A stretch of 64,000 nt of DNA from Micromonospora lupini str. Lupac 08 (GCF_000297395.2 NZ_HF570108.1:460838-524837); one strand, 5' to 3'. Counted from the first letter of the stretch, positions 32,683-41,751 are shown. The notes: generated from the sequence alone by a model not told the origin. A program made the numbers and translations.

Positions 32683-33834
32683 GTGGGGGACATCTTGATC
32701 GGTGACTCTAAGCGTTACCAGGTATTCCTAAGCTCAACCTACCTCGACCTGCGCGAGGAGCGCCAAGCAGTCATCACTGCCTTGCTTCAGTTGGATGCAT
32801 TTCCTTCTGGAATGGAATTGTTTCCGGCGGCAGACGACGATGCTTGGACTTTGATTAAGCGCGTCATTGATGATTGCGACTACTACCTGTTGGTAATTGG
32901 TGGCAAGTATGGGTCGCTGGACCCAGCGGAAGATATTAGCTACACCGAGAAGGAGTTCGACTACGCCCTTAAAGTGGGCAAACCTATCATGGCGTTTCTG
33001 CATGGAGACGAGCCTTCAATACCAGTAGGCAAGGCGGAGCTCGACCCGCTCGCTCGCGACAAGCTGTCTAATTTCCGGAGCAAAGTAAGGAATGCGAAGC
33101 ATGTCAGGTTCTGGACATCACCCGAGTCTCTGGCAGCTCAAGTAACGACCACCTATGTGCGTTTTGCCAAGCTCTACGAAGCCACGGGGTGGGTCCGCGC
33201 CGATCAGCAGACGTCAGCGGAGTCTCTCGCCGAGATTGCGGGCCTCCGGAAGCGAATAAGTGAGCTGGAAGCATCGCTCCACGAAGCCGCCACGAGTGCG
33301 CCTGCGGGGTCTGAAGAACTCGCGCAAGGTGAAGAGGAATATGGATTTCTGGCCAATGTTACTGCCGAGTATCAACCGGCCAATGGTTTGGCTATCGGGG
33401 CCAGAGGTTGGGAACGCATTGAGGTGAGTTGGAACGACCTGCTTCAAGCCGTCGGGCCGAACCTCTTGGACGAGTGCGAACAAGAGCGGCTGCGCTCGGC
33501 GCTCGGCAAGGGTCTTGAAAACGACTACTTGTTTGCGCCTGTTGCGCCGCTTTGGGAAGCGCTGCTGAAGGATATTAAGAAAAGGGCGAAAGTGGAGGAG
33601 GTTGATCTAAGTCGAGTCACTAATTGGGAGATTGGGGTAGAAGAAGACGATTTTGGCACGATACTCTTGCAATTCCTTGCGCTCGGCCTAATCGCGAAAA
33701 GCGAGCGGAAGCGGAGTGTTGCCGACAAGGGCACTTACTGGAAGCTGACGCCTTTCGGAATGAATCGGCTTGTGCACTTGCGCGCAGTGAAGCGGGCGCA
33801 GCAACCGTCGGAAATAGTGCGGCAACGAACGTAA
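32683..33834 (+). CDS. DUF4062 (TIR-like) protein with C-terminal winged-helix-like region
   Basis: A 383-aa protein of low-GC codon use. The N-terminal DUF4062 domain (residues about 10-170) has the diagnostic VFLSSTYLDLREER, then DYYLLVIGGKYGSLD and SYTEKEFDYAL; DUF4062 has a Rossmannoid fold related to TIR and deoxyribosyltransferase-like domains, and the TExE-type glutamates (E89, E91) match the position of catalytic residues there. Residues 180-205 form a short coiled coil. The C-terminus (about 330-370, LALGLIAKSERKRSV...YWKLTPFGMNRL) is winged-helix-like. It could be a sensor-effector in defence; enzymatic activity is inferred. GTG at 32683; TTG at 32695 is possible. Confidence 0.82.
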   Translation: MGDILIGDSKRYQVFLSSTYLDLREERQAVITALLQLDAFPSGMELFPAADDDAWTLIKRVIDDCDYYLLVIGGKYGSLDPAEDISYTEKEFDYALKVGKPIMAFLHGDEPSIPVGKAELDPLARDKLSNFRSKVRNAKHVRFWTSPESLAAQVTTTYVRFAKLYEATGWVRADQQTSAESLAEIAGLRKRISELEASLHEAATSAPAGSEELAQGEEEYGFLANVTAEYQPANGLAIGARGWERIEVSWNDLLQAVGPNLLDECEQERLRSALGKGLENDYLFAPVAPLWEALLKDIKKRAKVEEVDLSRVTNWEIGVEEDDFGTILLQFLALGLIAKSERKRSVADKGTYWKLTPFGMNRLVHLRAVKRAQQPSEIVRQRT

Positions 33835-34255
33835 GCGGCAGTAGTTGGGTGTGGGTCGTGGGGAGTGGCGTCCCTCGGACGTCCCACTCTGCCTGCGCAC
33901 GCTCCTCCGCAGACATCTGCTTGCGTGACTTGCGCCGATCCGGGCTGCCCCTAATCGAGCGCTCCATGTGCAGCGAGAAGGCATCGTTAGCGCCGGCAGG
34001 TTCTGGATTCGTACGGCAAGCATCGATGATGCGCCCCTGCTCGCCAGGGGTTTGCCGACACCAGTTGGCAGCAGTCGACAACCTGAGACCGCATCCCCCC
34101 GGCGGGGTCAACTCTTGCCGGAGGTGCTGGCGGAACGCTGTTGACATCAAAGCCGACAGCAATCGCACCGGACGGCCCACGCCTCACCGGATCACCCGGC
34201 CGTCCTCGCAGACGAGGGTGGCGATCAGGCGGGGCTGGCAGCGAAGCGGCGGTCT
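33835..34255. other. Intergenic stretch within the island
   Basis: 421 nt between the DUF4062 and hicA genes. Minus-strand frames stay open (e.g. 33620-34180 with a charged SAEERAQAEWDVRG segment) but run far into the antisense of the DUF4062 gene and have no ribosome site or family resemblance. It may hold a decayed gene; nothing is annotated with confidence. Confidence 0.4.
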
Positions 34256-34525
34256 GTGGTACCGCGCTCAGTACCATCACCGTGGCCGTCCATAGACAAG
34301 CTCGTTGAAGCGATGCGGAAGAGCCAGCAGAACATCGCCTATAACGATCTTTACGGGGTGTGCGAGCACTATTTCGGGAAGCCGCGGCAGGCCGGCACCT
34401 CCCATGCGGTGTTCAAGATGCCCTGGGCGGGCGATCCACGTGTCAACATCCAGAACGACAAGGGCAAGGCCAAGGCGTACCAGGTACGGCAAGTGCTCAA
34501 GGCGATCGACAAGGAGGCCATGTGA
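34256..34525 (+). CDS. hicA: HicA-like toxin of a HicAB module
   Basis: An 89-aa reading (possibly shorter at the N-terminus). The dsRBD-like HicA core runs from SIDKLVEAMRKSQQNIAYNDLYGVCEHYFG, through the catalytic-His segment AGTSHAVFKMPW, to VNIQNDKGKAKAYQVRQVLKAID, which matches HicA proteins that use a GTSH (GSHH-type) motif. HicA cleaves mRNA. The start is unsettled: GTG at 34256 lies within the palindrome, and the next in-frame ATG (34313) would cut off the first helix. The stop overlaps the hicB ATG by one base (ATGTGATG), showing translational coupling. Confidence 0.8.
   Translation: MVPRSVPSPWPSIDKLVEAMRKSQQNIAYNDLYGVCEHYFGKPRQAGTSHAVFKMPWAGDPRVNIQNDKGKAKAYQVRQVLKAIDKEAM
34257..34276. 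promoter_or_regulatory. Palindrome at the hicA start
   Basis: TGGTAC-CGCGCTCA-GTACCA, 6-bp perfect arms with an 8-nt spacer, right at the beginning of hicA. HicB-type RHH or HTH antitoxins bind such dyads to repress their own operon, so this is a candidate operator. Confidence 0.5.
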
Positions 34526-34869
34526 TGCAGACCGATCCTCACCCTGACGTGTCCCACTACACCTACCGCGTTACGTGGTCGGTCCAGGACCGCGAGTTCG
34601 TCGCCACCTGCGCCGAGTTTCCGTCCCTCTCCTGGCTGGCCCCTTCGCAGATCGAGGCTCTGCAAGGGCTCCAGGACCTCCTGCGGGAAGTGATCGCGGA
34701 CATGGAGGAGCAGGGCGAAGAGGTGCCGCAGCCGTTCGCTGAGCGCAGCTACTCGGGCAAGTTCAACCTCCGCGTCGGCGAGAGCCTGCACCGCGAGCTC
34801 GCCATCCACGCCGCCGAGGATGGGATGAGCCTCAACCAGTACGTCCTACGGAAGCTCAGCGCCGCCTGA
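34525..34869 (+). CDS. hicB: HicB-like antitoxin with ribbon-helix-helix C-terminus
   Basis: A 114-aa antitoxin. The partial RNase-H-like HicB domain spans about residues 10-70 (YTYRVTWSVQDREFVATCAEFPSLSWLAPSQIEALQGLQDLL) and the C-terminal 40 residues form a ribbon-helix-helix: GKFNLRVGESLHRELAIHAAEDGMSLNQYVLRKLS. The domain neutralises HicA, and the RHH binds the operon operator. ATG at 34525 overlaps the hicA stop. GC content is closer to the chromosomal average than the DUF4062 gene, so the pair may have arrived separately. Confidence 0.88.
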   Translation: MQTDPHPDVSHYTYRVTWSVQDREFVATCAEFPSLSWLAPSQIEALQGLQDLLREVIADMEEQGEEVPQPFAERSYSGKFNLRVGESLHRELAIHAAEDGMSLNQYVLRKLSAA

Positions 34870-35041
34870 GCGGTCGGGCAGCCCGTGTTGCGGTAGAAAG
34901 CGCAGTTGATCAACTAACTGTTCATCCCCGCTGCGCCCGTTTCTCATCAAGCTCGCCTGGCGAGTTCGCCGACAGCCGGCAGGGTCACTGAACGGTCGCG
35001 CCCACCGGCGTGCCACAGCACCTGTAGACCGGAGCGCTGGC

Positions 35042-35761
35042 ATGCCCTCAACCGCACGGTGGCCCCGCCGCGTCGTGATCGCGGTGGCGTTCACAGTCAC
35101 CCTGCTCGCCATGGCGGTTCCCGCCGGAGCACACCCGTACGGCTATCCGCAGACCGTGACCATCGCGGCGGATGCGACCCGCCCCGAGGTGGTGCGCCTG
35201 ACGTGGAAGGCGGGCGGCGTCGACGAACTGACCCTGCTCGGCGTCAAACTCGGCCTGCTGCCGCAGGACCGGGTGCTGCTCGACGGCGCGATCTCCTTCC
35301 AGGCTTCGGACGCGACGGTGCTCGCCTCGTCCGCGCCGTTCGCGAGCTACCTGCTCACGCAGATGACCGTCAGCAGTGACGGACACGCGTGCGCCGGCAC
35401 CGTCGACCCATCGAGCGATCTCGCGGGCTCCGGCGTGGACGTCGACTACACCTGTGCGGGGCCGGTCGGCGTGGCCCGCATCGAGGTCCGGATGTTGAGC
35501 GATCTCGACCCCGCGTACCAGACGGTGGCGACCGGCCCGCGGGGCCAACGCCAGGTGTACGGCCCCGGCCGGTACGCCCACGACTGGGCGCTCGGCGACG
35601 CGCCCGCCGCGAGCGAGGCGACCGTGCCCGACCACGACGGCGCCACCGTCTGGAAGGTCGCCGGGAGCGTCGGCCCCCTGCTGCTCGTCGCGGCCGTTGT
35701 CGCGCTGCTGCTGCGACGTCAGGTACGTCGTCGGCGGGTCGCCCACGCCCGACCGTCCTGA
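35042..35761 (+). CDS. Exported, C-terminally anchored protein
   Basis: A 239-aa protein with a signal peptide (about residues 1-31, VVIAVAFTVTLLAMAVPAGAHP) and a C-terminal helix (VAGSVGPLLLVAAVVALLLRR, about 205-226) followed by a basic tail, so the middle domain faces outward. The AHP start of the mature protein and the YPQTVTIAADATRPEVVRLTW strands resemble the extracytoplasmic portion found ahead of NicO/HupE-type transporters, but no transporter domain follows. Two cysteines (HACAG, YTCAG) may form a disulfide. Function unknown. It precedes the large metallophosphoesterase gene by 98 nt on the same strand. Confidence 0.78.
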   Translation: MPSTARWPRRVVIAVAFTVTLLAMAVPAGAHPYGYPQTVTIAADATRPEVVRLTWKAGGVDELTLLGVKLGLLPQDRVLLDGAISFQASDATVLASSAPFASYLLTQMTVSSDGHACAGTVDPSSDLAGSGVDVDYTCAGPVGVARIEVRMLSDLDPAYQTVATGPRGQRQVYGPGRYAHDWALGDAPAASEATVPDHDGATVWKVAGSVGPLLLVAAVVALLLRRQVRRRRVAHARPS

Positions 35762-35859
35762 GACCGGCCACCCGCTCTGGCCCCCCGTGCCCGCCGCGGT
35801 CGGCATTCCGGTGCTCGGCGTCGGCGGTTCCTCGCACCCAACAAAGGAGAAACCTCGCC

Positions 35860-38800
35860 ATGACGCACGCACCACGTGCGCGTAGGAAGCGAACACGCGG
35901 ACTCCTGTCCGCGGTGGCGCTTCTGCTCATCGCCGGACCGGCGACGACCCTCAGCCCCACCCTCGCAGGAGCGCAGACCGTCCCGACCAGCGGTAACACG
36001 CCGCTGATCAGTCTGAGCGACGGGCAGAACGTCGAGGGCACGGTCCCCGTCGTCGTCGAGCCGGTCACCGAGAACGACTCGGTCACCGCCCTCGCCGTCG
36101 ACGGTGACCGGGTCGCCGCCGACAAGACCGCAGGCACCGCCCACTTCGCCTTCGAGATGGGCGGCAACGGCACCGAGGCCCGCTATCGCAACTACATCAC
36201 CGTGAACGGCCACACCGCAGAGGCCGACCGGGTGTACCTCCCGAATATCCCGGGCGGGCAGGTCGGCACCCTCGACTTCCCCGGCGACTGGTTGCAGCCC
36301 GGCACGAACACCGTCACCGTCCAGGCCGGAGCGAACTGGGTCGACACGACCACCAAGACCGCCGTCGGGTACGAGGAGTTGCCCAACGGTGAGGGTGGCC
36401 GCTGCCCCAACTACGACGACTACGCGTTGAGCAGCATCAGCCTCAGCCTGCTCGGTGTGGTCGCCGACGGCGAGCAGAACCTGTTCAGCTACAGCTTCGG
36501 CGACGGCACCTGCGGCACCTCGGCGAAGCTGCTCAACCAGGCCCTGACCTTCGTCATCTCCGGCGAGCCGGGCGGCACGTCCGGCCTGCGTACCGACCTG
36601 GACACCACGAAGCTGGCCAACGGCACGCACACCGTCAGCGCGACGACCCTGTCGGGCGCGAAGACGTCAGTGACCGTCGACGTCAACAACTCGCCGGCCG
36701 GCGCGGCGGTCGTCACCCCCGGTGACGGCGCTCGCATCCGGGGCACGCGTCCGGTCATCGCCGCGCTGCCCACCGGCGGCAAGGACCACGTCGAGTCGCT
36801 GGCCATCGACGACAAGCCCGCCGAGAACGCGGAGGCGCTGGCCACCGGCACCGCCACCCTCGGTCTCCGGGTCGAGGCGGGCAACTCGATCGAGGCCCGC
36901 TACCAGAGCTACGCGCTTGTCAACGGCCATCGCGTCGACCTCGGCGGCGACTACGGCGCGACCGGCGCGGAGGACGTCAGGCTGGCGTTCCCCAACCGCT
37001 TCCTGCACCTCGGTGACAACGTCGTCGAGGTCCGCACCGGCGACTACAACGGCACCCTGAACGGCGCGACCTGCGCCAACCACGACGACTTCACCCTCAA
37101 CCGGGCCGCGACGAGCCTCACCCTGAGCACTGCGGGCACGGTGACGGCCGGCACCACGTACGTCGTCACCACAAGCGGCACGACCGTGACGAAGGCGGAG
37201 ACGACAGCCGCCACGCTGGCGCTGGGCGACGGCACCTGTGCGGCCAACAGGGACGCCGAACTCCACTTCACCGTCGACGGCGCGCCGACGACCCGTACGG
37301 TCGACACCCTCGGCAGCGGCGGCGACGCGCACCTGAAGGCGTTCGTCGGCGGCAACGGCAGTGACAACGGGTACGACAACAAGGTGCTGATCAACGGCAT
37401 CCCGCTGGAGATCGGCATGTGGGAGAAGGAGACCGCCGACCTGGCGTTCCCGAACGAGTGGCTGGTGCCGGGCGTCAACGCCGTGGAGTTCGTCGCGGGC
37501 AACGACCACGGCAGCGCCAAGCCGGGCGGCTGCGACAACTTCGACGACTTCACGCTGCGGGACTTCGAGCTCCTGCCGACCGACGCGAAGGCGACCCCGC
37601 TGACCCGCTCGACCGCGCAGACCACTGTCACCATCGGCTCGGCGACCTACCCCGCCGGTTCCCAGGTGACCACGTATCTCGGTGACGGCACCTGTGGCAG
37701 CAGCTACAACTCGGTGCTGACCAAGGTGGTCCTGTTCGACGTCACCGCGCCCGACGGCGCGGCGCTGCCGGCGCTGGGCAAGCGTGCCGACGTGGACACG
37801 ACGACGATCGCGGACGGCGCCCACACCATCAAGGCGGTCGTCGGGGACAAGACCTCGACGCGGCGCTTCACCACCGACAACACCGCCCCGGAGATCGAGA
37901 GCAGCGTGCCGGCGGCCGGGCAGCGGCTGACGTCGACAGTCGCGCTCAACGTCAAGATCAAGGACGCCTCCGGCGTGGTCGGTACGCCGGTCATCACCCT
38001 CGACGGCGCGGCCGTCAAGCAGGGCGACCAGATCGGCCACGGGCTGCCGGCCGGTGCGCACGTCATCGCCCTGACGGCGACCGACGCGCTCGGCAACACC
38101 GCCACCCGCGAGGTGCGCTTCAGCAGCGCCAGCATCCCGGACGTTCCGACCGAGCTGAACTCGACGGTCAAGAGCACCGACCCGCTGTCGGCCGAGCTCT
38201 CCGCCCGGATCCCCGGCGCCGAGGGCGTCGGGCTGACCGCCACCTTCACCAAGGCGGACGTGGTCCTGCCGACGGGCGGCTACCAGGGCGAGGCGGCCGA
38301 CGTGCCTACCACGCTCGACGTCCAGCACGACAAGAGCGTGAACGTCGCCTCGCTGCGTCCGCTCGACGGCGCGACGATCGACACCCCGTCCAGCCGTGGG
38401 GTGATCTTCCAGCGGTACGACCTGCCGCTCGGAGCGACGAAGCAGGAGCCGACACTGCGCTGGTCGGGCACCATCGACCCGGCGCGGATCGTGGCGCTGC
38501 GGGCGTGGGACCCGGCCACCAGGAAGTGGGTCGTGCTCACCAGTTCGCGGGGTCAGGCCGGGCAGGACACCGTCCTGACCGCGCAGATCGAGGCCGGCTA
38601 CCGCGACGGCGGCGTCGTGCACGTGCTTGTCACAGGCGAGGACCCGTTCGCCGACGACCTGTCGCCGCGCGACGCGACGGCGCAGGACGACAAGGACCAC
38701 TTCGAGGATCCCGCGTCGTACGACTTCTCGTTGGCGCACTTCACCGACACCCAGTACGTCACCGAGGGTGCGGCCGGCGGCACGTACGACGACTTCGACG

Positions 38801-40845
38801 GCAACGCCGAGCCCTCGGACGTCGAGACGGCCGAGGAGCAGGCGATCTGGTCCGCCGCGTACCGCGACCAGATGCAGTGGATCGCCGACAACGCCGCCAG
38901 CCGCAAGATCGCGTACGCCGCGCACACCGGCGACGTCATCGAGAACGACTACTACGACCCGCTGGCCAAGAACCCGGACGGCTCGCTGAAGCGGCCCGGT
39001 CTGCACGAGCAGGTCGAGAAGGAGCTGGCCACCGCCTCGGGCTTCCAGAAGATCCTCGACGACAACGGCGTCGTCAACCAGGTCATCGCGGGCAACCACG
39101 ACGACCAGTTGGGCGCCGAGACGGGCCCGACGTCGCGGTTCAGCCGGACCTTCAGCGCCGACAGGTACTACGGCACCGCCAAGGGCTGGCCGAAGGGCAC
39201 GGAGTACCACGCGTGGGACGAGGTGACAAACGCCGACGGGTCCGTGACGCCGGGCAGGGACAACCAGAACAACTACCTGCTCTTCTCCGCCGGCGGCCTG
39301 GACTTCGTGGCGGTCGGTCTGTCGTACGGCGTCACGCCGGCCGAGGCGAGGTGGGCTGACTCGATCTTCAAGCGGTACAAGGACCGCAACGGGATCCTGC
39401 TCTCCCACGACTACCTGAAGCCGTCGCCCAACCCGGACGGTCGCGGGGCGGACTTCTCCGCACCCGACGGCTCACCGCTGTTCAAGCAGGTCGTCGAGAC
39501 CAACCCGAACGTCTTCCTGGTCCTCGCCGGTCACGAACACGGCGTCGGCACCAACCTGAAGTCGAAGATCGGCGTCACGGTCAGCCACGACGTCGTCGAG
39601 CTGCTCGCGGACTACCAGTTCTACACGGTCACCGCCGCCGAGCTGTGGCCGACGCGGATCGCCCCCGACGGCACCATCGACGTCAACGGCGACGGTACCC
39701 CGGATCACAAGGCCACCGACCGGCTCCAGTTCGGCGCGAGCTTCCTGCGCCTGCTCCAGTTCGACGTGGACCGGGCCGAGATGCACATCGACACGTACTC
39801 GCCGTTCCTGAAGAACTTCGGCGCGACCGAGTACGACGTCCGCCAGGACGGCAGCCAGCCGAAGCCGCGCTACAACGGCTCGGAGGACAACCTGACCCTG
39901 CCGGTGGACCTCAGCACCCGCAAGACGTCGTTCACCACCGACTCGCTCGCCGCGTACGTGCCGTCCGGCACGATCGGCACCGACGAGGTGACCTCGAACG
40001 GCGTCGCCACGGCGACCTGGGACAAGCTGCTGCCGGGCACCTCGTACGGCTGGATCGTCTCCGCGCGGAGCGCCGACGGTGGCGAGGCGGTGGCCCAACC
40101 GGCCGTGTTCACGATCGCCAAGCAGGTCCCGACGATGACCGTCACCGCCGCCCCGACCACCTGGGGCACCGCGGCGACGGTGACCGTGAAGGTCGCCGCC
40201 GGCAGCACGCCGGTCACCGGCGCGGTGGAGCTGCGCGAGGGTACGACAGTTCGCGGTTCGACCACCCTTACCAACGGGACCGGGACGTTCACCCTCCCGG
40301 TGGGCCTCGCGGGCGGCCAGCACACGCTCACCGCGTCGTACGCGGGTGACGACCACCTCACGCCGGTGGAGGCCACCGCCGTCCTGACGGTGCGTCTGCC
40401 GGCGGAGTGGAGTTCGTCGACCGTCTACAACGACGGGGACCGGGTCACCTACCAGGGTCGGGTCTTCCGGGCCTCGTGGTACACGAAGAACCAGAAGCCG
40501 GGCGCCGACGCCAACGGCGCATGGCAGGAAATCGCCATGACCGAGGACGGTACGGCGATCTGGACCGCGTCGCGGATCTTCAACTCCGGTGACATCGCCA
40601 TGTACGACGGCAGGAAGTGGCGGGCCCAGTGGTACACCCGCAACCAGAAGCCGGGTGACCGCAACGGCTCCTGGGAGGAGATCGCCCCGACCCCACCGGA
40701 CAACAGCCCGGCGGCCTGGACGCTCACCAGGGTCTACAACGCCGGTGACCGGGTGTCCTTCAAGGGCCACGTGTACGAGGCGAAGTGGTGGACGCGCGGC
40801 CAGGAGCCCGGTGACAAGTTCGGCCCCTGGAAGCTGATCAAGTAG
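35860..40845 (+). CDS. Secreted multidomain calcineurin-like phosphoesterase with carbohydrate-binding modules
   Basis: A 1661-aa secreted protein. Order of parts: signal peptide (1-38); three related beta-rich repeats, each with a LGDGTC-type closing motif and a NxDDF/NYDDY segment (about 40-640); Ig-like domains (about 640-930); a metallophosphoesterase domain (about 950-1330) with the metal ligands DTQ, HTGD near 1020, GNHDD near 1077, SHD near 1181 and GHEHG near 1222; an Ig-like Big_3-type domain (about 1420-1510); and three type 5/12 chitin-binding modules starting near 1516, 1566 and 1617, each with Trp/Tyr-rich SGD(R)V and WYT(K/R)NQKPG motifs. The ATG at 35860 follows AAAGGAG. It probably acts on phosphoesters while bound to chitin-like polymers. 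Confidence 0.9.
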   Translation: MTHAPRARRKRTRGLLSAVALLLIAGPATTLSPTLAGAQTVPTSGNTPLISLSDGQNVEGTVPVVVEPVTENDSVTALAVDGDRVAADKTAGTAHFAFEMGGNGTEARYRNYITVNGHTAEADRVYLPNIPGGQVGTLDFPGDWLQPGTNTVTVQAGANWVDTTTKTAVGYEELPNGEGGRCPNYDDYALSSISLSLLGVVADGEQNLFSYSFGDGTCGTSAKLLNQALTFVISGEPGGTSGLRTDLDTTKLANGTHTVSATTLSGAKTSVTVDVNNSPAGAAVVTPGDGARIRGTRPVIAALPTGGKDHVESLAIDDKPAENAEALATGTATLGLRVEAGNSIEARYQSYALVNGHRVDLGGDYGATGAEDVRLAFPNRFLHLGDNVVEVRTGDYNGTLNGATCANHDDFTLNRAATSLTLSTAGTVTAGTTYVVTTSGTTVTKAETTAATLALGDGTCAANRDAELHFTVDGAPTTRTVDTLGSGGDAHLKAFVGGNGSDNGYDNKVLINGIPLEIGMWEKETADLAFPNEWLVPGVNAVEFVAGNDHGSAKPGGCDNFDDFTLRDFELLPTDAKATPLTRSTAQTTVTIGSATYPAGSQVTTYLGDGTCGSSYNSVLTKVVLFDVTAPDGAALPALGKRADVDTTTIADGAHTIKAVVGDKTSTRRFTTDNTAPEIESSVPAAGQRLTSTVALNVKIKDASGVVGTPVITLDGAAVKQGDQIGHGLPAGAHVIALTATDALGNTATREVRFSSASIPDVPTELNSTVKSTDPLSAELSARIPGAEGVGLTATFTKADVVLPTGGYQGEAADVPTTLDVQHDKSVNVASLRPLDGATIDTPSSRGVIFQRYDLPLGATKQEPTLRWSGTIDPARIVALRAWDPATRKWVVLTSSRGQAGQDTVLTAQIEAGYRDGGVVHVLVTGEDPFADDLSPRDATAQDDKDHFEDPASYDFSLAHFTDTQYVTEGAAGGTYDDFDGNAEPSDVETAEEQAIWSAAYRDQMQWIADNAASRKIAYAAHTGDVIENDYYDPLAKNPDGSLKRPGLHEQVEKELATASGFQKILDDNGVVNQVIAGNHDDQLGAETGPTSRFSRTFSADRYYGTAKGWPKGTEYHAWDEVTNADGSVTPGRDNQNNYLLFSAGGLDFVAVGLSYGVTPAEARWADSIFKRYKDRNGILLSHDYLKPSPNPDGRGADFSAPDGSPLFKQVVETNPNVFLVLAGHEHGVGTNLKSKIGVTVSHDVVELLADYQFYTVTAAELWPTRIAPDGTIDVNGDGTPDHKATDRLQFGASFLRLLQFDVDRAEMHIDTYSPFLKNFGATEYDVRQDGSQPKPRYNGSEDNLTLPVDLSTRKTSFTTDSLAAYVPSGTIGTDEVTSNGVATATWDKLLPGTSYGWIVSARSADGGEAVAQPAVFTIAKQVPTMTVTAAPTTWGTAATVTVKVAAGSTPVTGAVELREGTTVRGSTTLTNGTGTFTLPVGLAGGQHTLTASYAGDDHLTPVEATAVLTVRLPAEWSSSTVYNDGDRVTYQGRVFRASWYTKNQKPGADANGAWQEIAMTEDGTAIWTASRIFNSGDIAMYDGRKWRAQWYTRNQKPGDRNGSWEEIAPTPPDNSPAAWTLTRVYNAGDRVSFKGHVYEAKWWTRGQEPGDKFGPWKLIK

Positions 40846-40862
40846 TCAGGTTCGCGTGACGT

Positions 40863-40891
40863 CGGCCCGGGACCGCTGCGGTCCCGGGCCG
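40863..40891 (+). terminator. Intrinsic terminator after the phosphoesterase gene
   Basis: Perfect 13-bp stem CGGCCCGGGACCG (40863-40875) / CGGTCCCGGGCCG (40879-40891) with a 3-nt loop (12 bp with 5-nt loop is equally likely), 18 nt after the stop, followed by GTGTGCGTTCTT. Confidence 0.85.
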
Positions 40892-40995
40892 GTGTGCGTT
40901 CTTCACCCGTCCGGTGGAGCCCATCCGTTCCACCCGCTCTCACGTTTTTCCTGCTCCTAGGCTGCGCCGAAGGCAGATGCGGACGGCGGAGGGCG

Positions 40996-41721
40996 ATGGT
41001 GGTGTCGAGGCGTACACGTCGGATGGTGGTGTCGGCCGTGGCCGGCGGCCTGTTCGTCCTGGGCGTGGTCGCGCCGGGTCCGGCGGCGGCGCCGCTGCCC
41101 CGCGCGGCCCAGGCCGACGGTCCCACCGTCCCGGAACCGCGCGAGCCGCGTCCCCCGCTGCTGCCGGCGGACTTCCAGGGCACCGGCCGGTACATCGTGC
41201 GGGACCTCGGTATCGACGTGCCCTTCACCTGGCAGGGCCGGGGCGGCAACAGCCAGATGACCGCCGGCGGCCCGGAGTACCCGATCTGGTTCACGAACCT
41301 GATCTACGAGAACACCCTCTACACGCTCACCTACCGGTGGCCGAACATCCCGCTGTTCCCGCCGCGCCCGTGCAGCAAGGTCCCGGGGTTCTTCAACAGG
41401 CAGATCTTCAACGACAAGCTGAAGACCGCTCGCTATGTCGGGCCGGAGATTTTGCAGGGCGACCAGGACCGGCACGTCGACCACTGGCGGGTCGGGGTCG
41501 TCGGCGGCTCCACAGTGCCGGGGGAGTTCTTCCGGTTCCCGCTCGCGCTCGGCGACATCTACGTCGACCAGCGGGACCCGACCCGGTGGTGGCAGGTGTT
41601 GCAGTTCGGCCTGCAGAACCTCTTCGACCCGGAACTCGACGAATGGTTCACGATGGACACCTTCGACCTCCGCCCCGGCGAGGTCCAACTCCCCGACCGC
41701 TGCCCACCCCCGACGCCCTGA
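40996..41721 (+). CDS. Exported protein of unknown function
   Basis: A 241-aa protein with a signal peptide (VVSRRTRRMVVSAVAGGLFVLGVVAPGPAAAPLP, residues 1-35). The mature part is unrecognised. It is rich in Trp, Phe and Pro, with GPEYPIWFTNLIYENTLYTLTYRWPNIPLFPP and WWQVLQFGLQNLFDPELDEWFTMDTF, and two cysteines (PCSKVPG, DRCPP) that could pair. No catalytic motif is visible. ATG at 40996 with GGCGGAGGG upstream; an earlier start would remove the signal-peptide pattern from the N-terminus. It follows the phosphoesterase terminator, so it is an independent unit. Confidence 0.75.
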   Translation: MVVSRRTRRMVVSAVAGGLFVLGVVAPGPAAAPLPRAAQADGPTVPEPREPRPPLLPADFQGTGRYIVRDLGIDVPFTWQGRGGNSQMTAGGPEYPIWFTNLIYENTLYTLTYRWPNIPLFPPRPCSKVPGFFNRQIFNDKLKTARYVGPEILQGDQDRHVDHWRVGVVGGSTVPGEFFRFPLALGDIYVDQRDPTRWWQVLQFGLQNLFDPELDEWFTMDTFDLRPGEVQLPDRCPPPTP

Positions 41722-41751
41722 CGCCCTGGCGCGCGCCGCGTGCCTTGCGCT

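Noticed and set aside
33620..34180. 186-codon minus-strand frame in the island
   Set aside because: Runs deep into the antisense of the DUF4062 gene and has no ribosome site; retained only as a possible remnant.
36667..39408. A 913-residue open frame on the minus strand
   Set aside because: It is antisense to the metallophosphoesterase gene, has Arg/Gly/Val-rich shadow composition, and no ribosome site or family motif.
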